Positions 1 to 5,153 of a DNA stretch of 7,785 nucleotides are shown here, one piece after another. How positions within the stretch are numbered: the stretch's first letter is position 1; each line of letters opens with the position of its first letter. Where the stretch lies: the NCBI GenBank assembly GCA_030592565.1, contig JAUVIX010000168.1, forward strand, positions 1 to 7,785, read 5' to 3'. The notes beneath the pieces are model-generated. The model did no database searches, was not told where the DNA came from, and was given only the letters and a program-made list of their open reading frames with translations. Source of the stretch: Chlorobiota bacterium. Its GTDB lineage: Bacteria > Bacteroidota > Bacteroidia > Bacteroidales > JAADJA01. Position numbers and translations under genes: made by a program.

Positions 1-1086
1 ATTAGAGTCAGTCAAAGTAACAAGTCCACCTGTTCCATCAACATTACCTGAGAAGTTTTCCATATAGTCGTGGAAAGTAGAGTCTTTCAGGGTAGCTGTA
101 AATGAATACCATTTTTGTAAATCTATATTATCGCAAAATGGATCCGGGTTTCCAAAAGCTTTATCTTTTGCAGCAAGCCTTTTCCATAATTTCCAGGAAC
201 CTGAATCATCAACTCCTTTTAATTTTGCAGGTGTATCCCAGGTTCCGTTGTCCGTACTATCAGTTAGTGAACCATTTGTAAAAAATACAAAATCATTTTT
301 ACCAAGTACTATTTCGCTTTTATCCTTTAAATGGATTACTGTTGCAGTTTTCTTGTCTGCCGCCAAGTTAAAATCAATATCTACTACTTCTTTACCCATT
401 TCAAATTTAACTCCCCTCTCTTCAAGGTAACTTCTCATAGGCCTAACCACAGAATCATATTGATTATATTTGGTACGCATTACCCCGCCCAATTTATACA
501 GTCCATCAACAAGATGAATAAAGCGTTTCATATATCTTCTCATCTCAGCAAGACTGCTCCACTTCTGGAACGCAAACATTGAAGTCCAGATATACCAGAA
601 ATTTGTATCAAAAAAGCTCTGATCAAACCAGTCTTCAATACGTTTGTTACCAAGTGATTTTTCAGAAACAAAGGTTAGCTTTAGAAAATCGGCTTGTTGT
701 TTTTTTGATAATCCATAACTTGAAACATCAAGTTTTTTTCCGTCTTTTAATAAACGTGCCTGCCCGTTAGAAACAAATCGTTCATTAAATTCATAGGATT
801 CATCACGTACAGAAACATTTTGATCTTCAAGTGAAGGGATGTGAGAAAGCAGTTCCCAATAACATTCATAATGCATTTCGTGCATTCTTCCACCTCTTAC
901 TACAAAACCTTCTTCTTTATCACCAGCTCCATCACAAGCGCCACCTGCGATATTGTCTTTTTCTAAAATGTGGATGTTCTCACCAGGAATTCCGGCATCT
1001 TTTTCTAAATAAACGGCACTTGCCAATGAAGCTATTCCGCTTCCAATTAAATAGACATGTGCATTTTGATTTTTATCTGTTTTCAT
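1..1086 (-). CDS. ohyA: Oleate hydratase (MCRA family), N-terminal 362 residues, cut by window edge
   Basis: Read on the minus strand from the ATG at 1086, the frame is open without a stop to base 1, giving 362 residues; the family usually has about 550-650, so the C-terminal part lies outside. Oleate hydratase adds water to the cis-9 double bond of unsaturated fatty acids to give 10-hydroxy acids, with FAD bound in a largely structural role. Visible are the dinucleotide-binding turn G15-S-G-I-A-S, an acidic residue E42 ending the second strand, the RGGR motif at 64-67 followed by HYEC (72-75), the aromatic segment FWYIWTSMFAFQKW at 163-176, and YNQYDS at 207-212, which holds the region of the catalytic tyrosine. 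No signal peptide is present, consistent with a cytoplasmic or membrane-peripheral enzyme. The loop after RGGR reads M68-H69, where the well-studied enzymes have Glu-Met. The family call is secure; the exact fatty-acid substrate is unknown. Confidence 0.95.
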   Translation of the reverse strand, partial: MKTDKNQNAHVYLIGSGIASLASAVYLEKDAGIPGENIHILEKDNIAGGACDGAGDKEEGFVVRGGRMHEMHYECYWELLSHIPSLEDQNVSVRDESYEFNERFVSNGQARLLKDGKKLDVSSYGLSKKQQADFLKLTFVSEKSLGNKRIEDWFDQSFFDTNFWYIWTSMFAFQKWSSLAEMRRYMKRFIHLVDGLYKLGGVMRTKYNQYDSVVRPMRSYLEERGVKFEMGKEVVDIDFNLAADKKTATVIHLKDKSEIVLGKNDFVFFTNGSLTDSTDNGTWDTPAKLKGVDDSGSWKLWKRLAAKDKAFGNPDPFCDNIDLQKWYSFTATLKDSTFHDYMENFSGNVDGTGGLVTLTDSN

Positions 1087-1124
1087 ATAAATAGTTTTTG
1101 ATTATAGAAACTTTACTAAAATAT

Positions 1125-1137
1125 CTGCCACAGGCAG
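1125..1137 (-). repeat. Short hairpin in oleate hydratase leader
   Basis: The inverted repeat CTGCC-ACA-GGCAG (plus strand) has five perfect GC-rich pairs in otherwise very AT-rich DNA. It lies between the candidate promoter and the start codon of the oleate hydratase gene, about 38 bases upstream of the ATG, so it would be in the 5' leader. It may be a small regulatory hairpin or one copy of a dispersed intergenic element; the sequence alone cannot decide. Confidence 0.4.
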
Positions 1138-1157
1138 GTCAATAATTAAATAAGCGG

Positions 1158-1165
1158 CAAAAGTA
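1158..1165 (-). promoter_or_regulatory. Candidate Bacteroidota -7 promoter box for oleate hydratase
   Basis: On the minus strand these bases read TACTTTTG, an exact match to the TAnnTTTG -7 element of Bacteroidota housekeeping promoters. It would give a leader of roughly 65 bases before the ATG at 1086. The nearest TTG upstream (minus-strand reading of CAA at 1181-1183) is only 15 bases away, shorter than the usual 17-23, so the -33 half is weak. Confidence 0.4.
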
Positions 1166-1209
1166 CACATTTAAGTAAAGCAATACCTAATTATTTGAGT
1201 TACAAAAAG

Positions 1210-1265
1210 TAGACAATTGACATTTGGCAGTTGGCAGTCGGCAATTGGCAGTTGGAAGCTGAAAG
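1210..1265. repeat. Degenerate heptamer tandem array, consensus TTGGCAG
   Basis: Eight successive 7-base units can be laid out from 1210 to 1265. The core at 1224-1258 is TTGGCAG, TTGGCAG, TCGGCAA, TTGGCAG, TTGGAAG. The flanking units (TAGACAA, TTGACAT, CTGAAAG) are more decayed. The array lies between the 3' end of the T9SS-protein gene and the promoter region of oleate hydratase, outside any gene. Heptamer units would not preserve a reading frame, and no protein is implied. It resembles low-complexity intergenic repeats seen in Bacteroidota genomes, an impression from memory that was not searched. Confidence 0.75.
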
Positions 1266-1347
1266 CTTTAATTCATTTGAAATTTCAGAAATAAATTCAT
1301 TCTTTTTCAATTGGCACATTCTGATAAGTCGAAGTCATCTAAAGAGC

Positions 1348-2142
1348 CTAATTCAAAATTATCTTTTTTACTTTTGAAGTATTGTGTTCAGATTGGATTC
1401 TGTAGAAAAATATTCCATTACCCAATCCTGATGTCAAAATCCTGATATTGTGAAAATCTTTTCCCACTTTATATTGCCTTATCTCCTTTCCTGATATATC
1501 TGAAATTATCAAATATCCGGTTGCATCCCTTTCATCCAGAACATAAGGGATATTGACATACGAACCTGCCGGATTGGGAAAGGGATTTCCAGCATCATTC
1601 GACATTGCAATATTTTCAGGACTTAAGAGTGGAGAGCCTGGAATGTCGAAAACCTCTGTTGAAATCGGGAAAGAAAATGTGGAAAGGTCATAGACATATA
1701 CCAAAAGTTTAGCATCCTCATCTCCCACATCCTGAATTAAGGCGTAGCCGCCGCCGTCAACACTCATAAGATTTCCTCCGGTCTCTCCTTTTACTGAAGT
1801 CGTATATTCATAATATGGAATTTCTCCGGATGAAATATACTCGGCATAAATAACAAGCATTTCAATATTATCATTTTCATTAAAAAGATGTTGTGACACA
1901 TAAGCTATCTCAGCAATAAAATTATTCTCCGGTACTGGCACATCTATTGTTTTCCAAAGAGAATGATCAGTATTGTATAATAGACATTTGTTATTTACTG
2001 CATCGGTCACAAAATATTTATAGCCTTCCAGTTCAAGTTGTGTTATAGCAGCATAACCGGCATAAGTTTTCTCCTGAATCACTTGCGACTCAGCCATTAC
2101 AGAAGCTAACACAAGCATAATAAATAGATAGAATTTATTCAT
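1348..2142 (-). CDS. Secreted protein with T9SS C-terminal sorting domain, function unknown
   Basis: A 264-residue protein. Residues 1 to about 19 form a Sec signal peptide (MNKF, then a hydrophobic run, then an Ala/Ser-rich end). The C-terminal 79 residues (about 186-264) have the hallmarks of the type A T9SS sorting domain: NPFPNPAG at 186-193, a YVNIPY strand, the segment LIISDISGKEI at 211-221, GNGIFFYRI at 241-249, and a final basic KVKKIILN. The protein is therefore expected to cross the outer membrane by the type IX system, where the domain is removed and the product released or anchored. The middle (about 20-185) is acidic and aromatic-rich, with repeated YVY/VIY-type strands suggesting an all-beta fold; I recognise no catalytic motif there. 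The gene has its own promoter and faces away from the sugar cluster. The sorting domain is well supported, the function is not. Confidence 0.9.
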   Translation of the reverse strand: MNKFYLFIMLVLASVMAESQVIQEKTYAGYAAITQLELEGYKYFVTDAVNNKCLLYNTDHSLWKTIDVPVPENNFIAEIAYVSQHLFNENDNIEMLVIYAEYISSGEIPYYEYTTSVKGETGGNLMSVDGGGYALIQDVGDEDAKLLVYVYDLSTFSFPISTEVFDIPGSPLLSPENIAMSNDAGNPFPNPAGSYVNIPYVLDERDATGYLIISDISGKEIRQYKVGKDFHNIRILTSGLGNGIFFYRIQSEHNTSKVKKIILN

Positions 2143-2189
2143 TTTAAAAAAGTATTTGTTGTATAATCAAGGTAAATTTATTTTGATTG

Positions 2190-2220
2190 CAAAGATAAAA
2201 CTTCTTATCGGCTTCCGCAA
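2190..2220 (-). promoter_or_regulatory. Bacteroidota-type promoter for the T9SS-protein gene
   Basis: Read on the minus strand, TTG (complement of 2218-2220) is followed after 20 bases by TATCTTTG (complement of 2190-2197), an exact TAnnTTTG -7 box at a normal distance. The predicted transcript would start near 2186 and have a leader of about 40 bases before the ATG at 2142. The match in both sequence and spacing makes this one of the better promoter calls in the window. Confidence 0.6.
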
Positions 2221-2247
2221 TAAAAAATGCTGTCATTCTATGATCCA

Positions 2248-2294
2248 GATACCGATATTGTTTCACTGGTATTCGTTGTCCAGCCAAATGGCTG
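2248..2294. repeat. Two adjacent small inverted repeats in the divergent intergenic region
   Basis: ATACC (2249-2253) pairs with GGTAT (2268-2272) across a 14-base loop. CAGCC (2281-2285) pairs with GGCTG (2290-2294) across a 4-base AAAT loop. They lie between the two divergent promoters, outside both predicted transcripts, and may be protein-binding sites or part of a dispersed intergenic element. A short minus-strand open stretch here (about 26 codons between stops) has no recognised homology and no start, so it is not called as a gene. The rest of the 248-base gap holds only the promoters and repeats listed. Confidence 0.35.
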
Positions 2295-2327
2295 AAGTTT
2301 AATCACATCCGCAACTTGAAGCTATGC

Positions 2328-2348
2328 AGACAAAATAATATATTGTCT
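2328..2348. promoter_or_regulatory. Perfect 6-bp inverted repeat abutting the -33 box (candidate operator)
   Basis: AGACAA (2328-2333) and TTGTCT (2343-2348) are exact reverse complements separated by 9 bases. The half-sites are centred 15 bases apart, a spacing at which a dimeric regulator could contact both. The site ends two bases before the TTTG -33 element of the sugar-cluster promoter, a position typical of activator binding. No regulator gene is visible in the window. Confidence 0.4.
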
Positions 2349-2349
2349 A

Positions 2350-2382
2350 TTTGCAAAAGTACAGGATACTTTTATATATTTG
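2350..2382 (+). promoter_or_regulatory. Bacteroidota-type promoter of the sugar oxidoreductase cluster
   Basis: TTTG at 2350-2353 is followed after 21 bases by TATATTTG at 2375-2382, an exact TAnnTTTG -7 box. Both elements sit inside a direct repeat of ATTTGCA (2349-2355 and 2378-2384). Only eight bases separate the -7 box from the ATG at 2391, so transcription would start within a few bases of the start codon and the first message would be nearly leaderless. Confidence 0.6.
2355..2373. promoter_or_regulatory. Perfect 7-bp inverted repeat inside the promoter spacer (candidate operator)
   Basis: AAAAGTA (2355-2361), a 5-base CAGGA spacer, then TACTTTT (2367-2373) make an exact inverted repeat filling nearly all of the spacer between the -33 and -7 boxes. 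A protein bound there would block or remodel RNA polymerase, so it is a natural repressor-site candidate. The left arm with its preceding C (2354-2361) also reads TACTTTTG on the minus strand, so part of the symmetry may come from promoter-like sequence. Confidence 0.45.
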
Positions 2383-2390
2383 CATGCTGA

Positions 2391-2894
2391 ATGAAAAACA
2401 TAGAGCATCTCATTATTACAGCTATATTTATCCTATTACCCATTTTTGTTTTATCTCAGGAATCTTTTTCATTTAAGATAGTTGCAGGAGATAATGACAG
2501 ACTTGATTGTCCGGTCTTTGTTGACTTATCGCAGAAAATAACCTTTAATAACAAAAATAGTATTTCCCTTAATGAAATTACAAAGTCAGGATTAAAGTCT
2601 GTGAATTTTCAATTTGATAATGAAGGGCAAAGCGGCATTCTTTTTATGGATTTTCCCGAAAACAGAGATTTCCCCGAACCTATGAGAGTATGGCCGTCAA
2701 ATTCCATTGATGACAAGGGAAATTTATTTTTTGAATTTTGCCCCATAAGGCATAACTCGTGGAAAATGGAACATTCACAAAATTATAAACTCAGGTATAG
2801 ATTGTATGTTTTCGACGGCAATATGAGCAAGGAGGAGGCAGAAGCAATATGGCAGGCTTTTGCATATCTCCCTGAAGTGGTATATGAAAATTAA
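2391..2894 (+). CDS. Compact exported DUF6807 (PmoA-like) protein, apparently lacking the family's middle
   Basis: A 167-residue protein with a Sec signal peptide (residues 1 to about 22, ending VLSQ). The mature N-terminus, FKIVAGDNDRLDCPVFVDL (about 28-46), matches the opening strand of DUF6807/PmoA-like proteins, whose typical form is AGDYDR..PV.V.L. The second half, with MDFPEN, PEPMRVWP, FEFCPI and YKLRYRLYVFDG (about 102-142), matches the end of the same family. The central part with its DHPHH-type histidines and tryptophans is absent; usual family members have about 300 residues or more. The family name PmoA is historical and does not imply methane oxidation; the function is unproven, with carbohydrate binding or processing the usual guess. 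It is first in the cluster, 18 bases before the ThuA-like gene. The frame is intact, so it is a deliberate short form or an in-frame internal deletion. Family assignment is moderate, from remembered patterns only. Confidence 0.6.
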   Translation: MKNIEHLIITAIFILLPIFVLSQESFSFKIVAGDNDRLDCPVFVDLSQKITFNNKNSISLNEITKSGLKSVNFQFDNEGQSGILFMDFPENRDFPEPMRVWPSNSIDDKGNLFFEFCPIRHNSWKMEHSQNYKLRYRLYVFDGNMSKEEAEAIWQAFAYLPEVVYEN

Positions 2895-2912
2895 CAACTT
2901 AAACTATTTAAT

Positions 2913-3695
2913 ATGAGAAAATTAATTCTTATTTCATTTGCTATAATTTTTGTATTACCTGTACTTTTTGCAGGAGATGTAGATAAAAAGGCACTAAAAA
3001 AGGTGAAGGGTAAAAAAGTTTTGATCTATACAAAAAATGGAGAAGGTTATGTTCACGAAAACATTGCAAATAGTGTTAAGGCATTAAAAGAAATCTGTTC
3101 AGAAAATGGTATTCTTGCAGATGTAACAGACGATCCTGCTGCTTTTACAGATAGCAATCTTCAAAATTATGATGCTTTGATATTTACCAACACAAACAAT
3201 AAAGTGTTTGATACGGAAGAACAAAAAAGCTCATTACAAAAGTTCATTCGCTCAGGCGGTGGGTTTGTGGCCATTCATTCGGCAAATGCAACCGAAAGAG
3301 ACTGGCCATGGATGTGGTCGCTGGTAGGTGGTAAATTTGTACGTCACGCACCACACCAGCAATTTGATGTGGTAGTAACAGATACAAATAATCCTTCTAC
3401 CTGTTTTTTACCTGAGAGGTGGCAGGTAAATGACGAGTGCTATTATTCAAACCAGTTAAATCCAGATGTTCATGTATTGCTATCTGCCGACCTTACTACA
3501 ATTGAGGATAAGAATATGGCTGAATATCCGGGTGAAACATTTGGCAATTTGTTTCCGCTATGCTGGTGTCACAAGTTTGACGGTGGAAGGGAATGGTACA
3601 CAGCCCTGGGCCACGATGCTGAGTTTTATGACGATCCTATTTTCAGGAAACATCTGCTAGGGGGAATTATTTGGGTTTTAGGAGTTGAGATGTAA
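2913..3695 (+). CDS. Exported ThuA-like (trehalose utilisation family) protein
   Basis: A 260-residue protein of the ThuA family, which has a class I glutamine amidotransferase-like flavodoxin fold. A Sec signal peptide covers residues 1-20, with likely cleavage after LFA. The core begins KVLIYTKNGEGYVHENI, with the conserved histidine at H48. It continues with NYDALIFTNT (about 85-94), GGGFVAIHSA at 115-124 (H122 after the nucleophile-elbow-like turn, with no cysteine nucleophile, as in ThuA), and the C-terminal family signature of H220 in WCHKFDGGREWY and LGHD at 232-235. ThuA proteins are linked to sugar catabolism, notably 3-keto sugar routes, but their exact reaction is not settled. Length and motifs are complete. 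It sits between the DUF6807-like gene and the Tat-exported oxidoreductase, supporting a role on the same sugar substrate in the periplasm. The start is fixed by the signal peptide; the leader is A/T-rich with no Shine-Dalgarno. Confidence 0.9.
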   Translation: MRKLILISFAIIFVLPVLFAGDVDKKALKKVKGKKVLIYTKNGEGYVHENIANSVKALKEICSENGILADVTDDPAAFTDSNLQNYDALIFTNTNNKVFDTEEQKSSLQKFIRSGGGFVAIHSANATERDWPWMWSLVGGKFVRHAPHQQFDVVVTDTNNPSTCFLPERWQVNDECYYSNQLNPDVHVLLSADLTTIEDKNMAEYPGETFGNLFPLCWCHKFDGGREWYTALGHDAEFYDDPIFRKHLLGGIIWVLGVEM

Positions 3696-3759
3696 AATAA
3701 GAAAATAGTACTACCACAAATACAATTGAAAACGACAATACAGGATTATATAACTAATT

Positions 3760-5136
3760 ATGGAAAGAAGAAAATTTATAAAAAACACGGTAGCCGGAGC
3801 AGCAGGAACATTTTTTCTGCCGACTATTGTTCCTTCATCGGTTTTCGGGAAAGGAGCTCCAAATGATAAAATAAATATTGGTGTTATAGGTTGTGGACGC
3901 ATTGGCAGAGCCTGGGATATACCGGGAGTTATGAAGTTCGATACGGTGAGGATGGTGGCAGTCAGCGATGTAGATTCAAATCGTATGGCTGATGCAAAAA
4001 CACTAATAGAGAATTTTTATGAGAAGAACGGAAAAGGCAACAACTATATTGATGTTAAAATGTATGGTGATTACAAGGAGATGCTTTTGAATAAAGATAT
4101 TGATGCGGTGGTAATTACCACTCCCGACCATTGGCATGCTCAACCTGCCATCGAAGCAGCTCTGGCCGGAAAGGATATCTATCTTGAAAAGCCTACTGCA
4201 CTGACAGTTACTGAAGGAAGATTGCTGAGTGATATTGTACAAAGAGAAGGTATTATTCTACAGATGGGGACACAACAACGCTCTATGCCGCAGTTTCGCA
4301 TTGCCGCCGAGCTGGTTAGAAATGGACGGATTGGGCAGTTGCACACCGTAAAGATTGGCCTTCCCGGGGATCCATCCGGGCCCAATGCCTATGAGATGCC
4401 TGTTCCTGAAAATCTGAATTATGACATGTGGCTAGGATCCACACCTGAAGCATATTACACCGAAATAGGAGTGCATCCACAAACAGGGTACAGCAGGCCG
4501 GGATGGTTGCGCTGCGAACAATTTGGCGCAGGAATGATAACTGGCTGGGGGCAACATCATTTCGATTCGGCTGCCTGGGGAATGAATACCGAATATACCG
4601 GGCCAATATCAGTAGAATCTGTTGCACAGTTCCCTAACTCAGGGTTGTGGGATGTGCATATGGATTTTATGGTCAAAGCAGAATATGCCAATGGTATTAC
4701 GATGTTTACCAGTCAGGGATATACAAACGGAATCAGATACGAAGGAACAGAAGGGTGGATATTTGTTTCCCGCGGAGCGTATTCAGCTACTGCCAGCGAT
4801 CCGGTGGATAAAGAGAAAAGCGGCAAGGCGCTGAATGCCAGTGATCCAAAAATCCTGACATCCGAAATCAAAGAAAATGAGATTCATCTTTATAAAAGCG
4901 ATGATCAGCACGGCAATTGGCTTGAATGCATCAAGACAAGAGAACAGCCCATATCACCTGTTGAAATTGGACAGCGCGCATGTTCTGTTTGTCTTATTAG
5001 TCATATTGCAATGAAGATACCCGGCAAACTTGCCTGGAACCCGGGTGAAGAGCAATTCATCAATAATGACAAGGCAAATTCGATGCTCTCACGTACTCAA
5101 CGGTATCCTTACGGAACAGATTATATAAAAATTTAA
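3760..5136 (+). CDS. Tat-exported Gfo/Idh/MocA family sugar oxidoreductase
   Basis: A 458-residue NAD(P)-dependent oxidoreductase of the Gfo/Idh/MocA family. The N-terminus ERRKFIKN is a twin-arginine motif, followed by an Ala/Gly-rich hydrophobic stretch to about residue 30, so the enzyme should be exported folded with its cofactor, as in glucose-fructose oxidoreductase. The Rossmann domain shows GCGRIG at 44-49 and VSDVD at 68-72; the acidic residue ending the second strand favours NAD. TTPDHWHA (120-127) and the catalytic lysine motif YLEKP (K144) follow. The C-terminal domain contains GQHHFDSAAW, with H266, D269 and W273 matching the family's GxHxxDxxxW catalytic motif. It ends with the bacterial-type C-terminal domain common in Bacteroidota and Planctomycetota members. 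Substrate is not determinable; oxidation of a pyranoside hydroxyl, often C3, is the family theme. It is 64 bases after the ThuA-like gene and 17 before the next. Confidence 0.93.
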   Translation: MERRKFIKNTVAGAAGTFFLPTIVPSSVFGKGAPNDKINIGVIGCGRIGRAWDIPGVMKFDTVRMVAVSDVDSNRMADAKTLIENFYEKNGKGNNYIDVKMYGDYKEMLLNKDIDAVVITTPDHWHAQPAIEAALAGKDIYLEKPTALTVTEGRLLSDIVQREGIILQMGTQQRSMPQFRIAAELVRNGRIGQLHTVKIGLPGDPSGPNAYEMPVPENLNYDMWLGSTPEAYYTEIGVHPQTGYSRPGWLRCEQFGAGMITGWGQHHFDSAAWGMNTEYTGPISVESVAQFPNSGLWDVHMDFMVKAEYANGITMFTSQGYTNGIRYEGTEGWIFVSRGAYSATASDPVDKEKSGKALNASDPKILTSEIKENEIHLYKSDDQHGNWLECIKTREQPISPVEIGQRACSVCLISHIAMKIPGKLAWNPGEEQFINNDKANSMLSRTQRYPYGTDYIKI

Positions 5137-5153
5137 AGTTAGATTGTCATAAA

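Noticed and set aside
248..1094. Plus-strand open frames at 248-430, 331-582, 579-770 and 831-1094
   Set aside because: They lie opposite the oleate hydratase gene, which has continuous family-specific motifs; their translations look like antisense shadows without recognisable domains.
1270..1297. AT-rich imperfect inverted repeat AATTCATTT / AAATAAATT as a terminator for the T9SS-protein gene
   Set aside because: One mismatch, only A/T pairs apart from it, and no T-run in the right direction; it is what AT-rich DNA gives by chance.
2354..2361. A minus-strand promoter at TACTTTTG (complement of 2354-2361)
   Set aside because: No TTG lies at a suitable distance upstream on that strand, and the T9SS-protein gene has a better-placed promoter at 2190-2220.
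2384..2476. Alternative ATG at 2384 giving a roughly 30-codon frame overlapping the DUF6807-like gene
   Set aside because: It ends quickly, has no sensible protein features, and the in-frame ATG at 2391 gives a clean signal peptide.
2913..3695. A true glutamine amidotransferase activity for the ThuA-like protein
   Set aside because: The nucleophile-elbow-like turn GGGFVAIHSA has no cysteine, so the class I amidotransferase triad is absent.
3696..3759. A separate promoter in the 64-base gap before the Tat-exported oxidoreductase
   Set aside because: No TAnnTTTG match or convincing -33 box was found; the gap is merely A-rich.
3711..4834. Other open frames within the Tat-exported oxidoreductase (minus 3711-3902, 4003-4242, 4179-4385, 4316-4627; plus 4622-4834) and 3466-3660 within the ThuA-like gene
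   Set aside because: All are covered by strongly supported genes in another frame and show no domain, signal or plausible start context.
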